A stretch of 64,000 nt of DNA from Alphaproteobacteria bacterium (GTDB lineage Bacteria > Pseudomonadota > Alphaproteobacteria > Micavibrionales > Micavibrionaceae), in the NCBI GenBank assembly GCA_009995045.1, contig JAACQG010000014.1:1-64000 (forward strand), read 5' to 3'. Position 1 is the first letter of the stretch, and the number at the start of each line of letters is the position of its first letter. Positions 1 to 9,127 of the stretch are shown piece by piece. A program made the position numbers and the translations under genes. The notes under the pieces were generated by a model that did not search any database, was not told the DNA's origin, and worked only from the letters and a program-made list of their open reading frames with translations.

Positions 1-2589
1 GCCCGTATCGTCGGGGATGTTATGGGTAAATATCACCCGCATGGCGATTCCGCGATTTATGATTCAATGGTGCGTATGGCACAACCATGGTCGCTTCGTC
101 TTCCTCTCGTAGACGGCCAAGGGAACTTCGGTTCCATGGATGGCGACAGCCCCGCCGCGATGCGTTATACCGAGGCCCGCCTCGACAAAGCCGCCGAAAC
201 AATCCTTCAGGACATCGAAAAAGACACCGTAGATTTTCGTCCTAACTACGATGAAAGCATGAGCGAACCTGTCGTTCTGCCATCACGTATTCCAAACCTG
301 CTCGTCAATGGGGCAGGGGGGATCGCCGTGGGTATGGCCACAAACATCCCGCCACATAACTTGATCGAGGTGATTGACGCGTGTGTTGCGATGGTGTCAA
401 ACCCCACCATCACCACCGAAGAAATCAACGAAATCATCCCCGGTCCTGACTTCCCGACAGGTGCCCAAATCATGGGTAAAAACGGAATCTATAAAGCGTA
501 CCACACGGGCAATGGCTCCGTCGTGATGCGCGCCAAAACCTCAATCGAGGAAATCGGCAAACGCGAAGCCATCATCGTCCACGAAGTGCCATATCAGGTC
601 AATAAGGGCAAACTCCTTGAGCGTCTTGGTGAAGTAGGCCGTGATAAAATCGTCGAAAACATCGCCGAAATTCGCGACGAATCTGACCGCGACGGTGTCC
701 GCGTCGTGATCGAGCTTAAGCAAAACGCCATCCCCGATGTCGTTCTCAACCAGTTATTCAAACACACCGCACTTCAAACAAATTTCGCCTGCAACATGGT
801 TGCCTTGCACAACGGCAAGCCGCAAATGATGCTGATCCGCGACATGATTAAGGCCTTCGTAAAATTCCGCGAAGAGGTCATAACCCGCCGCACAATTTAC
901 GAACTTGGCAAAGCGCGCGACCGTGCGCATGTCTTGGCTGGTCTTGCTGTCGCCGTTGCCAATATCGACGAAATCATCGCGCTCATCCGCAACGCGCCAA
1001 ACCCCGCCGAAGCCAAAGCGGGCCTTCTCGCAAAAAGCTGGAACGCAAAAGACATCGCCCCTCTCATTGAGCTGATCGACGATCCTGAATATCCGCTCAA
1101 CGATGACGGCACATATCAAATGTCAGAGGTTCAGGCAAAAGCCATCCTCGATCTACGCCTCCACCGCCTTACTGGCCTAGAGCGTGATAAAATCGCTGGC
1201 GAGCTCAGCGAAATTACCGATCAAATCGCCGAATATCTGGCGATTCTCGGCGACCGTGAAAAACTCCTCACTGTGCTTGTCGATGAGCTTGAAGAGGTCA
1301 AAACAAAATTCGGAACCCCGCGCCGCACCGTTCTTTGCGACGCAGAATTCGAAATGGATATGGAAGACCTTATTCAACGCGAAGAAATGGTCGTCACAAT
1401 CACCCATGGCGGATACGTCAAACGCGTGCCTCTTGATACATACCGCGCTCAACGCCGCGGCGGTAAAGGGCGCGCAGGCATGGCAACCAAAGACGAAGAT
1501 TTCGTCTCCGACCTATTCGTTGCCTCAACCCACACCCCGATTTTATTCTTCACCTCACGCGGTATCGTGCACAAGATGAAGGTCTACCAATTGCCGCTCG
1601 GCAACCCGACCTCAAAAGGCAAAGCCATCATCAACCTGTTGCCGCTTGAAAAAGACGAAAACGTCAATGTCTATATGCGCATGCCTGAAGACCCCGACGA
1701 AGTCGAAGGCAAGAACATCATGTTCGCAACAAGCCACGGAACCGTGCGCCGCAACATGCTATCGGATTTTGCCAATATCCGTTCCAATGGGCTTATCGCC
1801 ATGAAACTAGGTGATGACGAAAGCCTCGTATCGGTTCAAATCTGCGAAGAAGACGAAGACGTATTGCTCGCAACAAGGCTGGGCAAAGCCATCCGCTTCC
1901 CCGTGACCGAAATCCGCGTTTTTGCGGGACGAAACTCAACCGGTGTGCGCGGCGTGAAGATGAAGGATAAAACGGACGAGGTCATCTCAATGTCCATCCT
2001 CAAACATCTCGACGTCACCCCCGATGAACGCAACGCCTACCTCAAGGCCGCATCACAAATCATCGGCAGCGATGACGAAAACTTTGAATACGAAGAAACC
2101 GAACTCGAGCTATCCCCTGAGCGCTTCTCAGAAATGCTGAGCAAGGAACAAATCGTCCTCACCGTATCCAACAAAGGCTTCGGCAAGCGCACCTCCGCTT
2201 ACGAATACCGTACCTCTGGACGCGGCGGCATGGGTGTCACCAACATGAACCTCACTAAGAAGAACGGCGGCGAAGTTGTCGCAACCTTCCCTGTCACTGA
2301 CAGTCATCAAATCATGCTCGTGACCGACCAAGGAAAGCTCATCCGCACCCCCGTCGAAAACATCCGCACCACAGGGCGCAGCGCCCAAGGTGTCACAATC
2401 TTCAAGGTCAATAACGACGAAAACGTAGTCTCCGTCGCTTGGCTCGTCCAAGAAGATGATGACGAAGATGACATTGAAGGCGTGGAAGCAGACGGCGCAA
2501 ATGAAGCAGAAGCGGGACAAGAACCCGATGAAAGCGCACCAGAAGCTGGCGCAGAATCTGAAGCCGAAAGCCCTGATAGCGAAGAATAA
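1..2589 (+). CDS. gyrA: DNA gyrase subunit A (5' end outside window)
   Basis: GyrA breaks and rejoins DNA in the gyrase A2B2 complex, introducing negative supercoils. The frame is open from base 1, so the N-terminal part lies upstream of the window. The active-site tyrosine is in AAMRYTE (codon 166-168, equivalent to E. coli Tyr122). The quinolone region reads GDSAIYD, with Ser (49-51) and Asp (61-63) at the positions of E. coli Ser83 and Asp87, the usual susceptible state. QRRGGKG at 1450-1470 is the GyrA box, which separates GyrA from ParC. The protein ends in a long Asp/Glu-rich tail from about 2449. Ends 10 bp before the convergent lipoprotein gene. Confidence 0.98.
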   Translation, partial: ARIVGDVMGKYHPHGDSAIYDSMVRMAQPWSLRLPLVDGQGNFGSMDGDSPAAMRYTEARLDKAAETILQDIEKDTVDFRPNYDESMSEPVVLPSRIPNLLVNGAGGIAVGMATNIPPHNLIEVIDACVAMVSNPTITTEEINEIIPGPDFPTGAQIMGKNGIYKAYHTGNGSVVMRAKTSIEEIGKREAIIVHEVPYQVNKGKLLERLGEVGRDKIVENIAEIRDESDRDGVRVVIELKQNAIPDVVLNQLFKHTALQTNFACNMVALHNGKPQMMLIRDMIKAFVKFREEVITRRTIYELGKARDRAHVLAGLAVAVANIDEIIALIRNAPNPAEAKAGLLAKSWNAKDIAPLIELIDDPEYPLNDDGTYQMSEVQAKAILDLRLHRLTGLERDKIAGELSEITDQIAEYLAILGDREKLLTVLVDELEEVKTKFGTPRRTVLCDAEFEMDMEDLIQREEMVVTITHGGYVKRVPLDTYRAQRRGGKGRAGMATKDEDFVSDLFVASTHTPILFFTSRGIVHKMKVYQLPLGNPTSKGKAIINLLPLEKDENVNVYMRMPEDPDEVEGKNIMFATSHGTVRRNMLSDFANIRSNGLIAMKLGDDESLVSVQICEEDEDVLLATRLGKAIRFPVTEIRVFAGRNSTGVRGVKMKDKTDEVISMSILKHLDVTPDERNAYLKAASQIIGSDDENFEYEETELELSPERFSEMLSKEQIVLTVSNKGFGKRTSAYEYRTSGRGGMGVTNMNLTKKNGGEVVATFPVTDSHQIMLVTDQGKLIRTPVENIRTTGRSAQGVTIFKVNNDENVVSVAWLVQEDDDEDDIEGVEADGANEAEAGQEPDESAPEAGAESEAESPDSEE

Positions 2590-2599
2590 GCCTTAAGCT

Positions 2600-3016
2600 T
2601 TACTGATCATCAATGATCAAGCATCCAGCGTCAAAAACGGCATCGGCGTCGCTTTGATCATCGAAAGTTGCTTTTATGTCGGCGTGCCCGCTCATTGCAT
2701 CATAATCAATGATGTCCTTGCTGACCTTGCTGGATGAAACTTTCGGACAATCGCCCAAATCATCCTTCGCGCTGTCATAAATTGCGCTTGTTGTGCCTTG
2801 GGCAGCATCATCAAATTTGCGGGCATCATCGGTAATAGTAAAGCTTATCGTCTTTCCGTCTTTTTCGATATTCGTAACGGCCTTTGAAACACTCGCACCT
2901 TCAATGCTGCGCTCCACTTTCGCATTGCCATCACCACTGTCCTGTGGTGCTTCGCATGCCCCGGCCAGTGCAAGGACACTAAAGCCAGCTAAAATTATTA
3001 ATGCGTTGTGTTTCAT
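2600..3016 (-). CDS. small exported protein, probable lipoprotein
   Basis: Unknown function, 138 residues. The first 20 residues are a short positively charged start followed by a hydrophobic stretch and LAGAC, so Cys21 could be a lipidation site, although position -3 is Ala instead of the usual Leu, which makes the lipobox weak. Two further cysteines lie near residues 89 and 131 and could form a disulfide. The mature part is rich in Asp and Lys. The start is supported by AAGGAG six bases upstream of the ATG. It is divergent from coaD with 56 bp between them. Confidence 0.75.
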   Translation of the reverse strand: MKHNALIILAGFSVLALAGACEAPQDSGDGNAKVERSIEGASVSKAVTNIEKDGKTISFTITDDARKFDDAAQGTTSAIYDSAKDDLGDCPKVSSSKVSKDIIDYDAMSGHADIKATFDDQSDADAVFDAGCLIIDDQ

Positions 3017-3072
3017 AGAAGCTCCTTTTATATATGTTTATCAACGCGCATTAGCATAAAAGGTTCACATTA

Positions 3073-3585
3073 ATGAGTGCAGAAAACGGAAAATACCTCA
3101 CCGGCGTATATCCTGGTACATTCGACCCCATCACAAAGGGGCATTTGCACCTCATCCGTCGCGCCAGCCGCATGGTGGATAAACTCATCATCGCCGTCGC
3201 CGACAATAAGCGCAAAGGGCCGCTCTTTACCTATGAGGAACGCATGAGCCTGATCCGTGAAGATATCGCCAATATGAACGAAAAGGGCTGCGAGATCGAA
3301 GTACAAAGCTTCGATAACCTCCTCGTCCATTTCGCCCGCGATGTTAACGCGTCATGCATCTTTCGGGGCTTGCGCGCCGTTTCCGATTTCGAATATGAAT
3401 TCCAACTCACCGGCATGAACGCAAAGCTCGACCCCGAAATTGAAACCGTCTTCCTCATGGCCTCTGAAAAATGGCAATTCGTCTCCGCCAGCTTTGTAAA
3501 AGAGATCTGCTCATTGGGCGGAAATATCGAAGAATTCGTCACCCCACACGTCGCAAGCAAGTTAAAAGAAAAATTTAGCACTTAA
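3073..3585 (+). CDS. coaD: phosphopantetheine adenylyltransferase
   Basis: Transfers AMP from ATP to 4'-phosphopantetheine to give dephospho-CoA, the fourth step of coenzyme A synthesis, in the cytoplasm. The nucleotidyltransferase signature YPGTFDPITKGHLHLI is present at the N-terminus (the T-x-G-H form), and RGLRAVSDFEYEFQ and the late FVSASFVKEI match conserved family segments. Length 170 fits the family (about 160-170). The ATG has only a weak AAAGG nine bases upstream. It is followed by tRNA-Lys on the same strand. Confidence 0.97.
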   Translation: MSAENGKYLTGVYPGTFDPITKGHLHLIRRASRMVDKLIIAVADNKRKGPLFTYEERMSLIREDIANMNEKGCEIEVQSFDNLLVHFARDVNASCIFRGLRAVSDFEYEFQLTGMNAKLDPEIETVFLMASEKWQFVSASFVKEICSLGGNIEEFVTPHVASKLKEKFST

Positions 3586-3599
3586 ATCGCATCAAAAGC

Positions 3600-3628
3600 T
3601 TGACGTAGGAGTCTGAAAAACATATGTT
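3600..3628 (+). promoter_or_regulatory. sigma-70 promoter for tRNA-Lys
   Basis: TTGACG at 3600-3605 and TATGTT at 3623-3628 are separated by exactly 17 bases. The site lies just after coaD and about 40 bases before the tRNA, so it probably drives tRNA-Lys. Confidence 0.6.
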
Positions 3629-3638
3629 TCGTCCATTC

Positions 3639-3657
3639 AAAGGCCACACGGCCTTTT
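3639..3657 (+). terminator. hairpin between coaD and tRNA-Lys
   Basis: AAAGGCC, loop ACAC, GGCCTTT form a perfect 7-bp stem followed by only four T. It may be a weak terminator for coaD or a structured leader of the tRNA precursor, since it lies downstream of the tRNA promoter. Confidence 0.45.
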
Positions 3658-3666
3658 AAAAATAAT

Positions 3667-3742
3667 GATCGCGTAGCTCAGCTGGTAGAGCAACTGACTT
3701 TTAATCAGTAGGTCCAGGGTTCAAATCCCTGCGCGATCACCA
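3667..3742 (+). tRNA. tRNA-Lys (TTT)
   Basis: A full cloverleaf can be read: acceptor GATCGCG pairs with CGCGATC, the anticodon arm is ACTGA-CTTTTAA-TCAGT with anticodon TTT, and the T arm is CAGGG-TTCAAAT-CCCTG. The encoded 3' end is ACCA. Single copy in this window. Confidence 0.97.
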
Positions 3743-3759
3743 TTATTTCAATGACTTAG

Positions 3760-3783
3760 CCATCTCCCTCGAGGTGGTTTTTT
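3760..3783 (+). terminator. terminator after tRNA-Lys
   Basis: CCATCTC, loop CCTC, GAGGTGG (one G-T pair) followed by six T. The stem sequence is nearly the same as in the terminator after the alcohol dehydrogenase at 5567-5593. Confidence 0.75.
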
Positions 3784-3787
3784 GTTT

Positions 3788-3815
3788 ATGGGACACTCAT
3801 GGGACACTTGAGTGT
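3788..3815. repeat. tandem 10-mer and inverted repeat behind tRNA-Lys
   Basis: ATGGGACACT occurs twice, at 3788-3797 and 3799-3808. Overlapping it, ACACTCA at 3793-3799 is the exact reverse complement of TGAGTGT at 3809-3815. Short repeats of this kind just behind a tRNA gene suggest an old recombinase site, but no integrase gene is left. From 3816 to 4023 I see only AT-rich sequence with no supported gene. Confidence 0.5.
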
Positions 3816-4023
3816 ATTAAAATATGATGAATCCGTTTTTTCTCATATTCAAAATCTGACAATAGATCACAATAATTTTGTTCATACCCCCTTAACATAT
3901 TGTTTTTAAATGATTAACGCGAATGCGTTATTCTAAATATAGATAAGAAGAGAAGATAAGGCTTTAAGAAGCCCCTAGAATTCAGCAACCACTTTTCCTG
4001 TTCTAAACATCGGGAGTAACTCC

Positions 4024-4185
4024 ATGATTTCATTCTCTGGACGTCATTATCCCGTTTCTATTACTCTGCAATGCTTGCGTTGGTATGTGTCTTATGCTCT
4101 GAGCTATCCGAACATTGAAGAGATGATGGGGGAGCGCTACTTTTAGATTGATCATGCAAACCTGAACCGTTGAGTTTATCTATGA
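4024..4185 (+). pseudogene. IS6-family transposase remnant (N-terminus only)
   Basis: The frame from ATG 4024 reads ISFSGRHYPVSITLQCLRW and then YALSYPNIEEMMGER, which follows the N-terminus of IS6/IS26-type transposases (GRH, the LRWY block, SY..IEEMM.ER). A stop at 4144-4146 and another at 4171-4173 break it, but the same frame continues with IDHANLNR, matching the family's VDH..I.RW segment. The DDE catalytic core is absent. GGGAG lies seven bases upstream of the ATG. From 4186 to 4402 I find no gene. This is a dead fragment, left by an insertion near the tRNA. Confidence 0.8.
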
Positions 4186-4402
4186 AGCACTGTTAGAGCA
4201 AAAAGCCAAAAAGCAAAAACGCGCTCCTGCAAGAGGGCTTTTTTATTAAAGCTTTTACCAGCCTGTTTTTAAGCATTCAATCTATACAAGCCATTTGCCT
4301 TTGGCAATTTCAAGCCCATATTAAAATGGAACTTAACGAGGGTTTAATCGTTAGTATCACTAAACAATCAAACCTTAAAATCACATCAAACTAGGAGATA
4401 TC

Positions 4403-5536
4403 ATGAAAGTTTTTGGCTATGGCACTCAATCCTCGGACATTGAATTAGGCCCCGTAACATTCGACAGAGTGGACGCACGCGAGGGTGAGGTAGAGTTCAA
4501 GGTGCTGTATTGCGGCGTCTGCCATTCCGACTTGCACCAAATCAAAAACGATTGGCAAAATTCAAAATACCCATGCGTACCGGGACATGAAATTTTAGGG
4601 CAAGTAACCACCGTTGGTGAGGGCGTAACCAAATTCAAAAAAGGCGACCTCATCGGGGTAGGGTGCATGGTCAATAGCTGTCAAACATGTGACCCGTGTA
4701 AAAACGATGTAGAAAATTACTGCCAAGGCCCCAAAAGCTGCACATTAACCTATAACGGCCCTAAAAATCCGGACGGAACAAATTCATATGGCGGATACAG
4801 CAGCCACATGGTTGTACGCGAAGAGTTTGGCATCACGATCCCTGATAATCTTGACCCTAAATATGTCGGCCCAATCATGTGCGCGGGTATCACTGTTTAC
4901 TCACCCATGCGTCATTGGAATTTACAAAAAGGTAAAGTCCTCGGCGTCGCTGGCATTGGTGGTTTAGGGCATATGGCCATTAAGCTCGGAAAAGCGTTAG
5001 GCGCAGAAGTCGTCGCCTTTACACGAAGCGAAGACAAAAGAGACGAAATTCTGGAAATGGGCGCGGACAAAGTTGTCATTTCAAAAAGTGACGAAGAAAT
5101 GAAAGAGGCCGCACAAAGCCTAGACCTCCTCATCAACACAATCCCCGTCGGGCATGACATCGCGCCATATATCAACCTCATGAAAACCGATTCAACGATT
5201 GTGATCGTCGGTAACATGATTGAGTTTCCTGCATTCTCACCAGGTCCCTTGGTCTTTAACCGCATTCAAATCGCGGGATCGCTTATTGGCGGCATCAAAG
5301 AAACACAAGAGGTCCTCGATCTATGTGCGAAACATGACATCAAACCGACCGTAAAGATGATCAAAATGGATGAAATCAATGACGTTTTGAAATCACTGGA
5401 AGAAGGCAATGAATCTGACTTTAGACATGTCATTGATATGGAATCGCTGCACAGCAAAATTGATGAAATCAAAGGCTCTGCAAAAGAGTTGGATCAACCG
5501 ACACGCGGTGAAGTCGTCAACCGAAAAGCGGCATAG
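4403..5536 (+). CDS. zinc-dependent alcohol dehydrogenase, CAD/YahK type
   Basis: A medium-chain dehydrogenase that should interconvert aldehydes and primary alcohols with NAD(P)H in the cytoplasm. Catalytic zinc ligands are visible in CGVCHSD (Cys37) and GHE (His62); the structural zinc site is the four-cysteine set CQTCDPCKNDVENYC (Cys93, 96, 99, 107). GIGGLGH is the Rossmann turn, and FTRSEDKRDE after it, with basic and Ser residues, suggests NADP(H) as in CAD/YahK proteins. Length 377 is slightly long because of a Lys/Glu-rich C-terminal extension. AGGAG precedes the ATG. It stands alone between the IS scar and a terminator; the substrate cannot be read from sequence. Confidence 0.9.
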   Translation: MKVFGYGTQSSDIELGPVTFDRVDAREGEVEFKVLYCGVCHSDLHQIKNDWQNSKYPCVPGHEILGQVTTVGEGVTKFKKGDLIGVGCMVNSCQTCDPCKNDVENYCQGPKSCTLTYNGPKNPDGTNSYGGYSSHMVVREEFGITIPDNLDPKYVGPIMCAGITVYSPMRHWNLQKGKVLGVAGIGGLGHMAIKLGKALGAEVVAFTRSEDKRDEILEMGADKVVISKSDEEMKEAAQSLDLLINTIPVGHDIAPYINLMKTDSTIVIVGNMIEFPAFSPGPLVFNRIQIAGSLIGGIKETQEVLDLCAKHDIKPTVKMIKMDEINDVLKSLEEGNESDFRHVIDMESLHSKIDEIKGSAKELDQPTRGEVVNRKAA

Positions 5537-5566
5537 CTATAACATTAGATTAGAGTGTTACGAACA

Positions 5567-5593
5567 AGCCATCTCTTATGAGGTGGCTTTTTT
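5567..5593 (+). terminator. terminator after alcohol dehydrogenase
   Basis: AGCCATCTC, loop TTAT, GAGGTGGCT (one G-T pair) followed by a run of T. A strong intrinsic terminator for the plus-strand gene. Confidence 0.85.
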
Positions 5594-5633
5594 GCCAGAT
5601 ATAAAGGCGGCGCAGATTTTTTTAAATCAATGC

Positions 5634-7256
5634 TTACCGAACGCGTTTAGTATACTCCGCTTTTGGCGCGGCTTTTCCGAATAACCATCCCTGCGCTTTA
5701 TCAATGCCGATATCAACCAGATAATCCATCTGCTCTTGTGTCTCCACCATTTCCGCAACTGTTGTCACGCCTAAATCCTGACACATCCGCGCAAGGTTTC
5801 TCACCATGGCCTCATCACGCGAAGAGTTCAATGCATCGCCAATATATTTGCCATCAATCTTAACGCAATCAATATCAAGCGCATTTAAATACTGAAAACT
5901 TGCCGCGCCAGCGCCAAAATCATCAAGGCACACTTCAAATTTTCTTTTGCGGATTTCTTGGATATAACGATTTACCTGTTCCAAATCTCCAATCGCGGTG
6001 CTTTCAGTGATTTCAAAAAGCATATTATCGGGGCTAACATGTTCAGTCTCCAAGATGCCTATCATGCTCTTGAAAAAACGCTCGCTCTGGATTGATTGTC
6101 CCGAAATATTAACCGCAATTTTAAGCGAAGGCTCAACTTTCGATTTTTTGTTAATAAAGCCAACCGCCTGTTTCAAAATGGCAATATCAATATCCGCGGC
6201 CATACCAATATCTTCACCAAACGTAATCAATTCATAAGGGGAGTCATTGCCACTAAAACGAACCAAAGCCTCATAATGCGCAATGCTCTCATCAGCCAAA
6301 TAAACAATAGGTTGGTAATGTAACGTAAAGGCTTGCTGACCGATCAAATTACGAAGGCGGGAGATCTTACCCGCGTTTTTATGAAGGTAATCATCAAACC
6401 CACCCGACAAATTTTCACCGACCGCGTCCAAACCTTCTTCTTCAAGCTGATTAATTGTGTAAATCAATGCGCGGCGGGCTTCTCGCTCGTTCAATTTGTC
6501 CAGAGTCGCATCAACAGTTTTGGATTTAATGCCTAGATTCTGCTCATCACCAGAAAACTTTTTCAAAAGCGCCTGAATTTTTACTTCAATAAAATCCGTC
6601 GTCGTTTCGGCGTCGTGAATAATGGCATATTTGTTATTATCGACTTGGCTGGCGGTATTCCCCTCAAACGATTGTTCCTTCAATATGCTTTGTAATTTTT
6701 CAGTAAAATTATTGGCATCTTCAAAGGATAAGGTCTCTTTATATTCCTCGATTTTATCCATTTCCAAAAATGTAATATCAAGGTCTTTGCCTTTGCTCTT
6801 TGCCGACTGAAATGCCTTAATCGCGGCGGACTCAAATTGCTTTTCACTGAGCAATCTTGTGTCTTCCTGATAATCACCAACCGCCAAGAAATCAAAGAAG
6901 GCTTGATTGGAATTAAGTGCTAAATAGATGGACGTACTATCTTGAATGGTCATCCCGACAATAAGGGCTTTATGCTCTTGTGATTTTTTTGCATTGCATA
7001 TCGAAACCATAAGCGGGCCAATACGCCCGGCCTTTTTAACGCCCTTAATCAACGCACGCAAATTCGCGTGAGAGTCCTCACAGAATATATCCAGCCAATC
7101 CTTACCTGTCACATCTTGCGGCGTCAGCCCCGTCAGAGATTGCACTTGACCGGCGGCAAATTTTATTTTGCTTGATGTATCAATTTCAATAAGTAAATCC
7201 GAGGCCGCAAAAGCAAAGGCGACAAACCGATTACTGTTATCTTTATCCGTGCTCAT
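5634..7256 (-). CDS. PAS - degenerate GGDEF - EAL c-di-GMP phosphodiesterase
   Basis: Predicted to hydrolyse cyclic di-GMP. Residues about 10-110 look like a PAS sensor domain (LLIEIDTSSKIKFAAG, LTGLTPQDVTGK). Residues about 130-250 look like a GGDEF fold without the GG(D/E)EF motif. The EAL domain is complete: EALVRF (Glu329), VNISGQ, FEITES, CLDDFGAG (Asp445-Asp446), VKIDG, AEMVE and the late QGWLFG, so the metal and catalytic residues for phosphodiesterase activity are present. There are no membrane segments, so it should be cytoplasmic. Convergent with the alcohol dehydrogenase. The signal sensed by the PAS domain is unknown. Confidence 0.93.
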   Translation of the reverse strand: MSTDKDNSNRFVAFAFAASDLLIEIDTSSKIKFAAGQVQSLTGLTPQDVTGKDWLDIFCEDSHANLRALIKGVKKAGRIGPLMVSICNAKKSQEHKALIVGMTIQDSTSIYLALNSNQAFFDFLAVGDYQEDTRLLSEKQFESAAIKAFQSAKSKGKDLDITFLEMDKIEEYKETLSFEDANNFTEKLQSILKEQSFEGNTASQVDNNKYAIIHDAETTTDFIEVKIQALLKKFSGDEQNLGIKSKTVDATLDKLNEREARRALIYTINQLEEEGLDAVGENLSGGFDDYLHKNAGKISRLRNLIGQQAFTLHYQPIVYLADESIAHYEALVRFSGNDSPYELITFGEDIGMAADIDIAILKQAVGFINKKSKVEPSLKIAVNISGQSIQSERFFKSMIGILETEHVSPDNMLFEITESTAIGDLEQVNRYIQEIRKRKFEVCLDDFGAGAASFQYLNALDIDCVKIDGKYIGDALNSSRDEAMVRNLARMCQDLGVTTVAEMVETQEQMDYLVDIGIDKAQGWLFGKAAPKAEYTKRVR

Positions 7257-7462
7257 AGGTATAATTTTCTCAATAGCTTTATATATATTCGCCTAAGTCT
7301 ATGTATATTTCCTTAAGTTTATTTATATTTTCAAACGATACAGAATCTTTCTGCTAAATGAAATCACCGCATCGAATTAAACTACGATTTTTATAAAGGC
7401 TTTGTGAATTTTCACCGCATATTGAATAGTTGATAAGCCATATATATCAGCGTGATAAGAGT

Positions 7463-7486
7463 AAAAACCCGCAGTGCTACAGCGGG
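7463..7486 (-). terminator. terminator of the phage-like cassette
   Basis: CCCGC ... GCGGG (7468-7472 with 7482-7486) with a further G-C and T-A pair inside, flanked by A5 on one side and T6 on the other, so it can act in both directions. It begins right behind the stop codon at 7492. Confidence 0.8.
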
Positions 7487-7491
7487 CTTTT

Positions 7492-7839
7492 TTATACCTC
7501 TTGCGATACGATAGAAAGCGCACGCTCAACATACGCCAAACCACCCAGTGCGCCGTAGTCATCTTTCCAATTGGGAAAGCGCGGATCATTCGACAGGCTG
7601 GCAAAGTAGAATGTTCCATTCTCACCCTCGCGAATGATGTCCCATGATATAACGCGTTGCTTATTCGGTTGATCCTGTCCGGTTTTGGCATTCTTACCAA
7701 TAAGCTCTTTCACGCCGTTATTATCAAGCACGCTATACCCTTGCGCTACCCACCAAGACGCCGCCATATCATTAATGGTGTTCAATGACTGTGTTGCATC
7801 ATGGTGGCTTTTAAATTCCAAAATTAAATATGTGTCCAT
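7492..7839 (-). CDS. hypothetical protein, phage-associated type
   Basis: 115 residues from ATG 7839, chosen because GGAG stands six bases upstream; an upstream ATG at 7851 would overlap the previous gene further. The sequence (TYLILEFKSHHDAT, LIGKNAKTGQDQP, GTFYFASLSNDPRFPNW) resembles small accessory proteins found among tail genes of alphaproteobacterial prophages, as I remember them; I cannot give a function. It is the last gene of a three-gene minus-strand cassette, followed directly by a terminator. No signal peptide or membrane segment. Confidence 0.75.
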   Translation of the reverse strand: MDTYLILEFKSHHDATQSLNTINDMAASWWVAQGYSVLDNNGVKELIGKNAKTGQDQPNKQRVISWDIIREGENGTFYFASLSNDPRFPNWKDDYGALGGLAYVERALSIVSQEV

Positions 7840-8540
7840 GTGAGGCTCCATTTATCTGCCAGATACTGGCCAATCAAATTAAATTCCTGAGGGCTTAATC
7901 TTCGGTCATAAAACATCATTTCCGCAATTTTACCACTAAGCTTAGTGGTGCCGCCTTGACCGAACGCGCCAATATAGTCGGCGTGGTTCGTTGTGGTATA
8001 ATCAACCGCCCATATTGCCGCGCTTTCATTTTGCGCGTTGGTATTGCCCAAATTAATATTATCGCCATACCCTGAACGACCCTCACCAAAATAAACATTG
8101 GCAATCTTTCCCGCGCTACCATCAACGGAAATATCATAATCGGCATCTAATTTATTGCTGTTCACAAAGACATATTCATTATCAAACGAACCGCTACCAC
8201 CGACAATAGGGGAAATGCCCAACATATTAAGCGATTTTACGGCAAAAATAAGCGTTTTATAACTTGTCGGCGGTATATTGAGAAAATCATTGGCGTATTG
8301 AATAACATTTAACCCGTTTAAGGTATCGCTATTGGTCAGGGGCTGATCCGCGCCAGTGGCTTGCGTTGCATGAAAACCATGGCCTGATTTATCATCCCAT
8401 TGAATTACAGCACCGCCGGCTTGGGTGATGCTCGCCTGATCGGATGCATCCAGCCAAAGCTGTAAGCCGCCGATTTGTGTCGGAATCTCCGATGCCGATC
8501 GCTGGTTTGCTGACGCAATCCCATTTAAAAATCCGAGCAT
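7824..8540 (-). CDS. LamG/concanavalin A-like lectin domain protein, phage-tail type
   Basis: 238 residues. The segment GLQLWLDASDQASI, then VIQWDDKSGHGFHATQAT and the late KIAEMMFYDRRLSPQEFNLI with a closing YLADKW are the typical pattern of LamG-type jelly-roll domains found in phage tail or receptor-binding proteins and in some surface proteins. No catalytic residues are evident, so a binding role is more likely. No signal peptide is seen, which fits a virion or tail protein better than a secreted one. Its 3' end overlaps the start region of the next gene, indicating translational coupling. Confidence 0.8.
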   Translation of the reverse strand: MLGFLNGIASANQRSASEIPTQIGGLQLWLDASDQASITQAGGAVIQWDDKSGHGFHATQATGADQPLTNSDTLNGLNVIQYANDFLNIPPTSYKTLIFAVKSLNMLGISPIVGGSGSFDNEYVFVNSNKLDADYDISVDGSAGKIANVYFGEGRSGYGDNINLGNTNAQNESAAIWAVDYTTTNHADYIGAFGQGGTTKLSGKIAEMMFYDRRLSPQEFNLIGQYLADKWSLTWTHI

Positions 8541-8572
8541 ATTTCACTCCTTTTCGTTGCATGTGAATTGAA

Positions 8573-8908
8573 CTAGAATTTCTCAGAAATATAGACGCTG
8601 CCGCCCGCAGAGACTTGCCGCACAGCGATATGCGTATATCGCGCAGAGGCTTCTGCACCGATTGCAATGTCGTAATAAACGCCTTTAGGGAAGAAATGAT
8701 CGCTGGTGTCGGCTGTCACCGAAGCACCGCCAAAATTAATATAAACATCCTCGCTCGCATAGATACTAACCACGCGTGTTTCGTCGTCAAATGGTGTGCT
8801 GTTTCTCGCGGATGATCCGCTTGATGAAATAACATGCGCACAATTGGGTTTTAATCGAAGCGCCTGAATAGCGCTATCATTTGCATCAGTGGGTAATCGT
8901 GTAGACAT
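8573..8908 (-). CDS. hypothetical phage-type structural protein
   Basis: 111 residues from ATG 8908, which has AAGGAG at the right distance; the open frame further upstream runs through a terminator hairpin and is probably not coding. The pattern RVVSIYASEDVYINFGG, HFFPKGVYYDIAIG, HIAVRQVSAGGSVYI resembles small beta-rich proteins encoded among the tail genes of alphaproteobacterial phages. No signal peptide. First gene of the three-gene cassette; 32 bp before the LamG gene. Function unknown. Confidence 0.75.
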   Translation of the reverse strand: MSTRLPTDANDSAIQALRLKPNCAHVISSSGSSARNSTPFDDETRVVSIYASEDVYINFGGASVTADTSDHFFPKGVYYDIAIGAEASARYTHIAVRQVSAGGSVYISEKF

Positions 8909-8933
8909 CGTTTTCTCCTTTTTCCTTTTGGCC

Positions 8934-8973
8934 ATAAAAAAATCCGCCCATGCTGAATCAACAGATAGGCGGA
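8934..8973 (-). terminator. intrinsic terminator in the cassette leader
   Basis: TCCGCC (8943-8948) pairs with GGCGGA (8968-8973) and on the minus strand is followed by seven T. It lies 26 bases upstream of the first cassette gene, with no minus-strand gene before it, so it would end a short leader or small RNA instead of a coding transcript. A TTGACA box is at 9025-9030 on the minus strand, without a clear -10. Confidence 0.6.
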
Positions 8974-9127
8974 CGGCTATGTCCTTTAACAATGTGAGTG
9001 AAGGATGGTCTATATTTTAGCGGATGTCAAGAAAAATAGGAATATTTTCTTAAATCATTTCCATTTTATTTCTGTGTGAGCAATTAACCATATTGCTTTT
9101 CGTATAAACCATCGCCATGATAGCGCC

